A DNA stretch of 64,000 nt from Larus michahellis. Lineage: Eukaryota > Chordata > Aves > Charadriiformes > Laridae. Shown one piece after another: positions 51,501-64,000 of the stretch. The notes below the pieces were generated by a model. It did not search any database and was not told the origin of the DNA. It saw only the letters and a program-made list of their open reading frames with translations. The translations under genes and the position numbers were made by a program. The number at the start of each line of letters is the position of its first letter. Positions within the stretch are counted from its first letter, which is position 1. The DNA lies in contig NC_133897.1 of the NCBI RefSeq assembly GCF_964199755.1, positions 121,850,552 through 121,914,551 of the forward strand, given 5' to 3'.

Positions 51501-54500
51501 AATACCCAGAATTATTGCTAGGCACTTTAACAGTAAAATACAAAATAAACTTTTATTAGCCCATTAAGTGCAGCTATTAATGCTTGTTATGATAATTCAA
51601 CTAATTAATTGGTCTGCATTGCACAAGTAATTTTATTTATTTCAAGACAGAAGTTTGCATCATCTACATTTGAGATAAAAAGTAGGCTTTGTACAGAAGC
51701 TGTGGCTTAAGCATCATATGCTCTCTATATCATATTATCTCATGTTAGAAGTAATAAACTGACAGGATGGGACAAAGAAGAAGGTCTGGTCTAGAAAGGT
51801 CCCATTTCTTTCCATTTTCTCTTCTTCAGGTAAGACATCCCCCTAAAGCATGGTTATTTCTCCCTCACCTCATCATTTCTTCTCCTCGTTGTCTTTTTTC
51901 TACTTGCAATCAATTTATAACATAAAGTTTACTGGGCAAATTACATTTTTCTACTCTGGAAGTTAGTTTCAAAATGGCTTTATAAACCTTGCTTGTGTAT
52001 GCAGCCAGAGCAGAATGGGATGAGTCGAGAAATAAATGCTTTGTTTGTGTATTGCTCCTTTACGAATTGGAAGGTAAAGCACTCTCAGACACACAAAAAC
52101 CCCCAAAAAACAAACTTGAGGCACCACTATGGGAGAAAAAAACTTATTAACCTGTGGCAGGAATGTTCCATGCTCGGCATAAGAATGTTTTTTAATATCA
52201 ACTAATACACAGAAGCTAATTCCTCATCTGACTTAAATTTGTGTAGCTTAACTGCTGTAAACAGTGAAGGGACCACCAGGCTAACTTCCTGAATTACAAA
52301 GTATAAGCACGTTATAATTTCTGTTTGAAGAAACTTAGAGATTAATACCCCCAGTCAACATTTTCTAAAGATTAATTATATGGAATTTTTTACAAGTTTC
52401 TTTTCCATTTTTAATTTGAATTTGTCTAGAATCAACTACCAACCACTAACTCGCATTTTACGGTTTTCCACTGAAAAACCCGCTGGTAGCAGGAATCTAC
52501 TTTCAAAATACATAGGTGCAAAGCATGATAAAGTCATAGTCATCACTTGGGTAAATAAATTGAGTTTCTTAATTATCTTATGATGGAACTTTTTTTTCTT
52601 AATCACTCGTGAAGCTTTCCTTGGCTCCTTCCCAGTTTGTCAGCCTGCATTTCTCCTGCTGGGGCACAAGGCTTCTAACCCCAAAATATCTTCATGAATG
52701 CAGTATCTAACTTCTCCCACTTAATATTCCCCAACTTAGATATGCATAGCTAGTATTTCTTCTCAGTCACAGCATCACATTGGGAACTTACTGATGAGGC
52801 AGAAGTTACCGCTGATAAGCCCTCCCTTTATTTTTTTCTAATATTCTGGGCTGGTCTATGCTACTTGTATGCCTTTGTATTTGGCTAACCCAGCTCTTTC
52901 TTTGTAACAAAGCAAAGATTTCTTCTAAATCATTGTTGAAAAAATTGACATACACCTAGCCAAGAGGAATCCTATGGGCAGATCCTTCTTAGGATGCTTT
53001 TTTTCCCCCTTTATTACTTTTCAGGTACTTCCATATAACTGAATGCATTCTACATTGATTTTCTTTTTAATTGTGCTAGTGCTCTTCCTAGAAAAATCAC
53101 TACATGTGTGCCAGATTACACTACTGAAGAACTAAGCCCCTAGTACTTACCGCTATTAATGAAACAGTACGCTAAGCAAGAAATAAATTAACTCATGCAA
53201 AATTCTGACAAACTTCAAGCTGTATCTCTTTTTTCTTTTCTTTCCCACAGAAATTAAAGCAATACAGTGTCTGAAATAAATTCTTAGGAGAAGCAGCGTA
53301 TTAGTTGCATCCTCAGATGATTATTTCTATAGCTACAGTAGATTACTTCAGTATATTCACTGACCTGCTTGCGGTAGATTAGTGACAGACTGTCCAATAA
53401 ATGAGTTATGCAAAGAGAATTCTGAATTGCCAGTTTAATTACTAAATTTCCATTTTATGTTTTAAAATAGCTATGTCCAATTAAGAACAGGAACAATACC
53501 GCATGGACTGTACATTTCACCAGCACACCATAGACTGCACTTCCACTGTACATTGACCAAAAAACATCCACTGAAGAATTCTCCAATCTAATTTCAAGTA
53601 AGGATTTTATTTTAATATCTTGCGGTCTCCTAGAAAGCAGGAGAAAAAAATGTCAGGTTTCCCTTTCTAATTATTTGCATTTTGCTGGAACATAAAATCC
53701 TAAAAATTAAGGAAATTTAAAAAAAAATAGCAATTTTTCCATTATTATCTCATTGAGATGGCATCACATTATGATTTTAGTTGTTCATCTGAGCATTGTA
53801 ATTAATGACAAAAACCATTTGTTTGATATCGAGGCCTAAAACAATGGATTTCTCTTGGGGAAATTAAATTCTCCTGTTGGTCTTCAGGGAAAAGAGGAAT
53901 AACACTTAAATTGTTAAATAAATAATGCTAAATCCTATTCACTGAGCACATGAACTTTCTGTTCTAATCAGCAAGTGGTGGTTCATTTATGGAGTAATAT
54001 TTAGTAACATTTATAGGAGACCATTAATTCTTAGAAAGATACATAGACAAGATCACTGAAGGAACTCTGCCTGAGGAAGACTATTTGCCCATTTTACACA
54101 CACAGCACTTTGCATCATACAAGAGATATATGATAATAATGTATGAGGATGTGTGAATCTACAAGAACAACAAAGCAACAGGCCTTTTAACAAAGGGACT
54201 CACTCCCTCAGAGGTCTGATGGACCTGGAAGAAGAAAGGGTGTGTTTTAACTAGAAGAGTAGTACACGTGAAAGCTAGAACTGAAGCTGATTAAGTCATC
54301 TGTCATTTCTGGAAGCGAGATGAAACAATAGGAAGACAAATAAAAGCTCAAAATTGCCTGGGACCTGGTTCATTGCTACGGCAGAGACATCTGCTGATTG
54401 ACACCAAATTTATTCAGCAGATAAAGGAAAAAAAAATGTAATTACAATATTGAGGGAATGTAAAAACACCAATATTGAGAGAAAGTAAAAAAATGTGTTT

Positions 54501-54944
54501 TTCAATTCAACAGTATTGTAGTAATAGTCTGGAAAATGCTAAATGCTGGAGCTATGGCTCTAGCTGTAGTAAAAGTCAGTAGACACACTCAGCCTTTTTG
54601 TCATTGATACAAAGGGATGCTTAAGTGTTTCTTTGTAAAGTGCCGCACAGAAATATTAGAAACTACTATTGCACAACCAGCCAGGAATTCTTCCCTAGAG
54701 ACTGAGCACACACATAACAACATCAGTCTGACAGTCTACGTATAAATGAAAGGAATGGAAAGCTATAGGTGAAGACAGCTGTAAAGCAGCCAGCAGTTGC
54801 ATTGTCTCTTGCACAGAGCACATGTTGAAAGGTCAGGCTCAAACCTTGTAAAGAGGAGGTCTGTCCTCCAGCTGTGTGCAGTGCCTGGCATGCACACTTT
54901 GTAAATAAGCAGAGTCGTACACACAACACATCCCCAACCCTTAC
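42513..54944. other. AT-rich intergenic or 5' region of OPN5L1, no gene recognised
   Basis: If OPN5L1 has a non-coding first exon and promoter, they lie somewhere here, but I could not place them. Minor structures are a (TTTG)n run at about 43,434-43,455, a poly-A run at about 47,464-47,478 and a short minisatellite at 47,602-47,641. Confidence 0.6.
47602..47651. repeat. Three-copy minisatellite ending in a hairpin
   Basis: Units ATAAGAGACCTC, ATAAGAAACCTCTC and ATAAGAGACCTCTC are adjacent. The last overlaps a 7-bp inverted repeat, GACCTCT-CAAA-AGAGGTC (47,634-47,651). Confidence 0.85.
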
Positions 54945-55420
54945 GGAATCATCGAATGGGTTGGAAGGGACCTTTAAAGGTCATCTAGTCCAACGTCCTG
55001 CAATGGGCAGGGACACCTTCAACTAGTTCAGGTTGCTCAGAGCCCCATCCAACCTGACCTCAAATGTTTCCATGGTGCATGTACCACCTCTCTGGGCAGC
55101 CTGTGCCAGTGTTTCACCACCCTCATTGTAAAAAAATTTCTTCCTTACATCTTGTCGAAATCTTCCCTCTTTCAGTTTAAAACTGTTACCCCTTGTCCTA
55201 TCACTACACTCCCTGATAAAGAGTCCCTCCCCATCTTTCCTGTAGGCCCCCTTCAGGTACTGGAAGGCTGCAGTAAGGTCTCCTCGGAGCCTTCTCTTCT
55301 ATAGGATGAACAAGCCCAACTCTCTCAGACTGTCTTCACAGGAGAGGTGTTCCATCCTTCTGATAATTTTTGTGGTCCTCCTCTGGACCCGCTCCAACAG
55401 GCCTGTGTCTTTCCTGTTCC
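54945..55420 (-). mobile_element. CR1 LINE 3' fragment (minus strand)
   Basis: The plus strand reads GGTTGGAAGGGACC, GTCATCTAGTCCAAC, CAGGTTGCTCAGAGCCCC, CTCTGGGCAGCCTGTG, TTACCCCTTGTCCTATCACT and CTCCTCTGGACCCGCTCCAA, which is the standard reverse-complement CR1 order. It is less diverged than the 3.0-kb copy. The 5' boundary is uncertain because similarity fades near 55,420. Confidence 0.95.
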
Positions 55421-55956
55421 TTATCTCCCCCTCCTTCCTCACAGCAGAAACAATCTGGCCAGATGTCCAAACCCAGCTGACCATGCAGCCCCAAGGTAAG
55501 AAAAGGTTGGAGGTTAGGACACAAGAGTGAAACATCACAGGATAAACCAGTGAAGGAACACAAGGCAGCTCCCCAGTGCTCTGCGGTGCCTGCTGTGGCT
55601 GGGCAGACCCCCATCCAGCAAAACTTGTAGGCACAGCATAGATGCAGCCCTGAAACTTGACGCATATTATTTTCTGCAATCTGTTCATTTTTACATTGTG
55701 TGTCCTGTTTGATCTTTGTGGGTTCCTAAAGGCAAACTAACGGAACTTAGATATTATTTTTTTTTTTAATTATCAACTTTTATCACACAGAAATTGTTGT
55801 TGAAATTATTAACGTGTTTTGAGCTCAAAGACATTTTAGGTTAGGGAGTGCTAGAAGTGTTTTCACCATTTCCCTGCCTGGCATCTGCCTGAATTAGTGA
55901 GGTGAATTAATGGGTTGACACAGATTTGTCTGGCCTTTTACATAGGTTGTTCCTGT

Positions 55957-56311
55957 TGTCGTGGTTTAGCCTCAGACGGCAACAAAGAACCACGTGCCGC
56001 TCGCTCGCGCCTTCCTAATACAGGAAGGATCGTAAGCAAAGGCAAGACTCTTGGGTTGAGACAAAGGCAGTTTAACAGGACAGCAAAGGGAACAGGCAAA
56101 CACCACCACCACCACGGATAGGGGAATATACAAACGCGATTACGGAACCACCGCTCCCCCGCCGCTCGCCGGCCAGACCAGACCCGGGACGCCCCAGCCC
56201 GCTTTTAAGCAGCAACTTCCTGCCCCCTCCCCCGGCAGCTCAGGGTGGGCGTGGCTCACATGGCGTGGAATACCAGGAAAAGTTAACCCTATCCCCACCG
56301 GAACCAGGACA
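55957..56311 (-). mobile_element. Solo LTR of an endogenous retrovirus, 355 bp
   Basis: It is bounded by TGTCGTGG and CCAGGACA, near-perfect inverted termini of the TG...CA type. The 5-bp duplication CCTGT sits immediately outside both ends (55,952-55,956 and 56,312-56,316). On the minus strand it starts TGTCCTGGTTCCGGTGGGG and has a TTAAAAG TATA-like box about 110 bp in, which supports minus orientation. It is CpG-rich against its surroundings, so it is probably a young insertion. No internal viral genes remain. A 5-bp target duplication fits ERVL-like or some ERV1-like elements. Confidence 0.92.
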
Positions 56312-59178
<2,867 letters not shown>

Positions 59179-59321
59179 TCACCACTCTCAGCATAAAACA
59201 TTTCTTCCTTAGATCTAGTCTGATTCTTCCCTCTTTTAGCTTAAAGCCATTAGCCCTTGTCCTATCACAACAGGCCCTGCTGAAAAGGCTGTCCTCATCT
59301 TTCCTGTGGCCCTCTAGGAGT
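59179..59321 (-). mobile_element. Internal CR1 fragment (minus strand)
   Basis: The plus strand reads AAACATTTCTTCCTTAGATC, CCCTTGTCCTATCACA and CATCTTTCCTGTGGCCC, the reverse of the CR1 3' untranslated region. It lacks the 3' terminus, so it is a broken copy. Confidence 0.85.
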
Positions 59322-59329
59322 AGCTGAGG

Positions 59330-59861
59330 ACTCCTTCAAGGGAAGAGCAGCCTTACAGAGAGATCTGGGTAGACCAGAGAGACGGGCAATCACCAACTCT
59401 GTGAAATTTAACAAGAGCAAGTCCAGATTCTCCACCTGGGACAGAGAAATCCTGGTTATATGTACAAACTGGAGGACGAGGGGCTGGAGAGCAGCCCCAT
59501 GGAAAGAGATCTGGGTGTTTGGGTTGGTGGCAAGTTGAATATGAGCCAACAGTGTGCACTGGAAGCCCAAAGGGCCAACTGTGTCCTGGGATGGATCAAG
59601 CTCAGTATCGTGAGCCGAAGGGCGACCAAGATGATGAAAGGTGTCCAGGGCAAGACTTAAGAGAGTGGCTGAGGTCATTTGGATTGTTCAGCTTGCAGAA
59701 GAGAAGGCTGAGGGGTACCCTCATAGCAGTCTGCACCTTCCTCAAGGCAGGCAGTGGAGGGGGAGGTCCTGATCTCTCTCTGGTGACAAACGACAGGACA
59801 CATGGTTGGACTTGATGATCTGAAAGCTCCCTTCCAACCTAAAAAATTCTATGATTCTATG
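59330..59861 (+). mobile_element. CR1 LINE 3' portion with an internal deletion (plus strand)
   Basis: It carries CR1 features in plus order: AGAGATCTGGGTAGACC, AACTGTGTCCTGGGATGGAT, TGGATTGTTCAGCTTGCAGA, CTTCCAACCT and the terminal ATTCTATGATTCTATG. Near 59,627-59,632 it jumps from the reverse-transcriptase 3' region to the 3' untranslated part, so several hundred bases of consensus are missing. Frames across it on either strand are CR1 shadows, not genes. Confidence 0.93.
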
Positions 59862-62800
59862 TCTGTTCACAAACATTAGGAAATTTACAATTTGTGCATT
59901 TAAGGAGCAAGGCTGCATAATACTCACAATATTTGAAAATGTAAGCAAAGATTAACGTCTTCATTTCCAAAGTGGTTAAGCTATACACTTTTCCGAAGAA
60001 GACTCAGGTAACAAGAGTGTCATTCAACTCTAAATCACCAAGTGGTAGACATCTCGCATCAAAGAAAGAGGTAAAATACCTAAAAAGCTGGAAGGCTCCA
60101 TGGGTCAGCCAGCAGTCCAAAGCTGTGAGCCCATTAGGATACAAAATTAAAAAATCAAAAGGGAAATTCAATTGATTTAGAGGTTGATATCAGCTTGAAA
60201 ATAAAGAAAAAAGGGAAACAAAGATGCCTTAAGCAAGGGAATAGTACCTCATAAAAGGTAACATGCACCACCACCATCGCTTCATGTGAACCAGAAAAAA
60301 ATGTTTATTTCGTTTATCCCTTTAACTGAATGGAGATATTCTTTTTCTGCCTGCTAAAGACTCTCTGGATTGAAAGTCTTTCTCTCAGCAAGGAAGTCAG
60401 GAATTTCATCATCCACAAGACAGTCTTAGCTGCTACTGAATATGCTGATCCTCTTCATGAAACTTGACTCTCGGACCCGAAACAGATTTAGAGGGCTGGC
60501 AAGGGAATGCTTTGCATGAATTTGCTGCCAGGAAAAACACAGGCATAAACTAAATAATATTAGGCCAGGTTTCAGAAGAGAAAATATTGCCTCCCTCAGT
60601 TTGTAGATACTAACTGAATTAGGTCTGTCAGATCTAAATTGTTGCTCCTGTCTGAAAGAGACTCTAAAATGGTGCTTTGTGGGCCCACACTTAGAGAACA
60701 AGAGATGAGTGACACTCTGGAATGCTCATAATATCCCTATAAAATCAAAGAAAAGTGAATGTAAAAACTGTCATCACACTAGAATTCTGTATCTGCTTTT
60801 AAAAAGGTTTAAAAGGTCAAAAAGCTCTACAAAATATACAGAATCATATTTCAAACTGGCACTTTCAGACATTACAAGACGGGTACCAGTCTCACTCTGA
60901 CAGCAGTGCTGGCAGCAAGCAACATGAAAAAGGCACTGTTGGAAAGGGACTCACGTACCCTGAGAACAACTCGTCACAGCTCTGTCCATAATTTCTAATA
61001 TCTCCTCAAAAAGCCATTCTTCACTTTTATTTCCCCTGCTTCCCTTTTTTTTCTTTTTTGCCCATTAATATTATTTAACATTGCAGTATGGCACACAAAA
61101 CACAGCAGAAGGAGTTCCAATCCCAAAGAATTTACAGTAGGTCATACAGCGGAACAGTGACATTACTTAAAGCATTTATGGATTATGAGGAAAAAAAACA
61201 TTATGACAAGTCGATTGCAGTCACTAAATTAAGATTTCAGAATACTTGGAAAATTGTTTCGTATATGTGACTAAATGATACAGAAAGCAAAGGTGATTAT
61301 TAGGAAGCTCTACAATTATTCTGCATAGCTAGAACAGGACCAAATTATTTATGCTTGGGAAATAAATCCATTGCTGATCTTGAAAAGACCCAGCAAAAAT
61401 AAACTCAGTCATGTGCTGAGCACGGATAATGCATGGTTTCTTCAGACACATTAAAACACACTACAGTCCAAAGGCATAGCTACTGGGAGCTGCATTACTT
61501 GCTAATAATAGGTGCCCTTGGAACAAGGAAGATGTTACAAAGTGGTCACAGAATTTACTGTTGTTTTTGCCCTGCCAAAATAACCAAAGAAAAAATTGAC
61601 CTATGGATTCAGATAATCTAGGCACACTATAAAGAAGCATATTACTATATTTTTTGAATAAATGAAGTAAATAACCAGCTATGATTGTGACTTTATCAAT
61701 TGCAAGCCAGCAGCAGAGCAAGCGGAATGTGCAAAAACTTGGGATAACATAACAACACAAAATACTGTGAAGACACGGGAAAGGCAGTAGCTACATGTTT
61801 CAGAGCTGAGATGACCAAGGCACTGAAGAATGTGAATGACAAAGATGTCTGCTACAGCGACAGCAGAAATATCACTGGAACATAACATCGCAGAATCTAG
61901 CAAGAGGTTAACAAGGAAAACATTTTCAGAGGACCCTCTACTGACCTTTACTTTTGTAACAGCATCAAATCCATGCTGTCCCACTGCCCATCAGAAACTC
62001 CAATACCAGAGTAATGTCTTCATAGAAACACATTAAACAACAAAAACTAAAGCAAATGTTTAACTAAATTAAATGAAGAGGGGCATCGCTCCTGAAAACC
62101 ATGGTTAGGGCACTCACTACGACCAGAAGGCATGGTTCCTGATCTAGTAGCTCTAAAAACAAAAGCAAAATGCAAGAACAGAGACCAGTGTGGGCCCAAC
62201 AGTACAGAGCAGAGTGTGGCAGGTCAACATGATCAATAGCTCTCAGAACAGCTGAAGTTCCCCTGTTTTGGCTGGTTATAACTCTTGGTCTTACTCATTG
62301 GCTTCGTACTGCAGTTTTGCCTAAGAGGAAAGGAGGCCCCCAGCAAATGAGAGCGCATCTTCATCACACTGTTCTGGTTTCATTAGTTAACTGAGTATTC
62401 CTGCCATGGCTTCCAATTTATCCAGTGCTATCCAGTGCTAGAACATTTGTACTTTTTTTCTACTTGTTCGAATAGCTGAAACAGTAACAGGATTCCTTAT
62501 TTTATCTAAATTTCCAAATGTTTTCAAGTAGTCTATTTCCCACCTCATTTGTAAAGTGGAAAAGGACAGTCAGATTTTCTATTTTCCATTTAGTTATTTG
62601 CTACAATGCCTTTGGGAAGGAGCTGTTTTCCTCATTTTGGTTTAACTAAGAGTCCAATTTAAGAGCCCTTTTTTGGTTTTGAGAATCCTTGCCAAAACAA
62701 AACCCAATAATGACTGACTTGAAATACCATTTACTTCCACCATGTAAATTCAGTGGAACCCTACATCAAAGCAAGAATGGGGTTTGCGGCCTGTAGGGGA

Positions 62801-64000
62801 AGCTGAAAGACGGCAGTTTTCCCCTTCAACAAGAATTTAGTAATAAAGCCTGGTTTCAGACTCAGGTGCTGCCATAGGAACCTCCTTGAGGCCATGAAGT
62901 TCAGTGAGAGGAACTTAGTTCTGAAAAAAGGACGAAATGCCAGAGGTGACAACAAGAAATAAGGTGGAAATAAGCTGCCTTTTTACTGTTGTGGGAACTT
63001 AATGCTTTGATTTCCTTCCTTGTTGTAGGTAGGATAAATACAACAGAAATTTGTCATTCTCCCCCTGTGCTGCAGGCTCTTCTGAGGTTATTCTGGTACT
63101 GTCACAGCACCCTCTAAGGGACACAAAAGGCACTTTAAGAGACCTGTCATTCTATTACTAATGGAACATCCTCAACTAAGATTTCTGTAGAAATACAGCA
63201 GGTATTGGATGTTACTTGCCAAATTAGAAAAAGATACCTAGTCTGAAAATGTCCTATAAGCAGCCAATTAATAATACAAGTTCTGCTTTCTTCATGAAAA
63301 TGTTACATCTCCTGTACTTCACAGCTTACAACACCCAGTTACACCTCACTCTGACACACACATGACCATGTACATCCTCACAGAACGTGACAAACCGTTT
63401 CTTAGAAATTAAGAGCTTAAGCAGATTAGGAAATCTCTTGTCTGACTTCACACTGCCGGTTCCTCTCTCACGAGGAGAAAGCTGCACCACTTCAAACCTA
63501 CGTCCCAAGCTGCCAAAGCAAGACAGGAGGTCAGCGACTGAGTTTGCCAGATCAGCTAGCTAAACTAGCAAGGAGAGGGGCCAATGGATGAAGTGAAAAA
63601 ACACACTGCCAAACAGCAAAGGTCATAGTGGAACGACGGGCTCCAGAATGGGCCATGCTTGCCAGCTCTGAGACAAACAAAACCCCACCTATGACACTGC
63701 AGCCTCTCTGCTCTGATACTGCCACCACAAAGACCACCACCTCGTGTGTTAGCCGCCTCTTTGCAGACTGATGCTACAGGATGTTACGTTTGTTCAAGGC
63801 AGTGGTGATAAGCCTGATTAACATATTGTTTACCCTGATTAAGGTATTCTCCCTTTCTCTGATATTTGCCTGAAAGACATGTAGATGTAAGTTCAGCCTT
63901 TTTCACACCTAATTCTTCTTCCCTTACCCTGACATCCGTGCTGTCTTCTTTATTTTTTCTTTCTATTTAGTTTATATCTTTCTAATTAAATCCAACGACA
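59862..64000. other. Intergenic or intronic, no gene recognised
   Basis: AT-rich sequence. I looked specifically for the RNF121/RNF175 RING-finger exons (CAVCG and CPYC coding blocks) on the plus strand and did not see them. A 10-bp exact tandem duplication (TCCAGTGCTA) lies at 62,421-62,440. Confidence 0.6.

Noticed and set aside
55299..55688. 129-codon minus-strand frame and its antisense partners
   Set aside because: Its 3' half is the CR1 at 54,945-55,420; no similarity to a host protein.
59295..59815. Overlapping long frames on both strands (up to 127 codons)
   Set aside because: They lie inside CR1 sequence of both orientations and translate repeat DNA.

Overview
This is vertebrate, almost certainly avian, nuclear DNA. 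It is AT-rich, gene-poor and intron-dominated. It carries several CR1 LINE fragments with bird-type 3' ends (ATTCTRTG octamers), one solo LTR with a clean target-site duplication, and an OPN5-group opsin of a type kept in birds, reptiles and fish but lost from placental mammals. There is no bacterial signal: no operons, ribosome binding sites, CRISPR or IS elements.

The one complete gene is on the minus strand. Five coding exons (41736-41649, 38156-37994, 36388-36261, 35724-35390, 19876-19268) join in frame (intron phases 1, 2, 1, 0; 1,323 nt) into a 440-residue seven-helix opsin with the retinal-binding lysine (K282). I call it OPN5L1, because the residue after the conserved loop-2 disulfide cysteine is a second cysteine (C170, bovine position 188). 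In OPN5L1 that residue forms the light-driven adduct with retinal that underlies its dark-active, self-regenerating behaviour. Two features stand out: the D/ERY triplet is VCC and the helix-6 partner Glu247 is Gln, so both halves of the usual ionic lock are absent. The final intron is about 15.5 kb and the initiating ATG abuts a good splice acceptor, which implies a non-coding first exon upstream.

Region by region: 1-12.3 kb has no recognised gene, one old CR1 (about 3.04-3.40 kb) and a CpG-dense patch beside it. At 12.29 and 14.77 kb there are two exon-like segments with compatible phase on the plus strand, from an unidentified gene or by chance. 19.3-41.7 kb is the opsin gene. 41.9-42.1 kb is a plus-strand CR1 tail just upstream of it. 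42.1-54.9 kb is AT-rich with no gene seen. 54.9-55.4 kb is a minus-strand CR1; 55.96-56.31 kb is a 355-bp solo LTR flanked by CCTGT. 58.70-58.82 kb is a single exon of the RNF121/RNF175 membrane RING-protein family with both splice sites, at the head of a GC-richer block that leads into two head-on CR1 pieces (59.18-59.86 kb). From there to 64 kb nothing is recognised.
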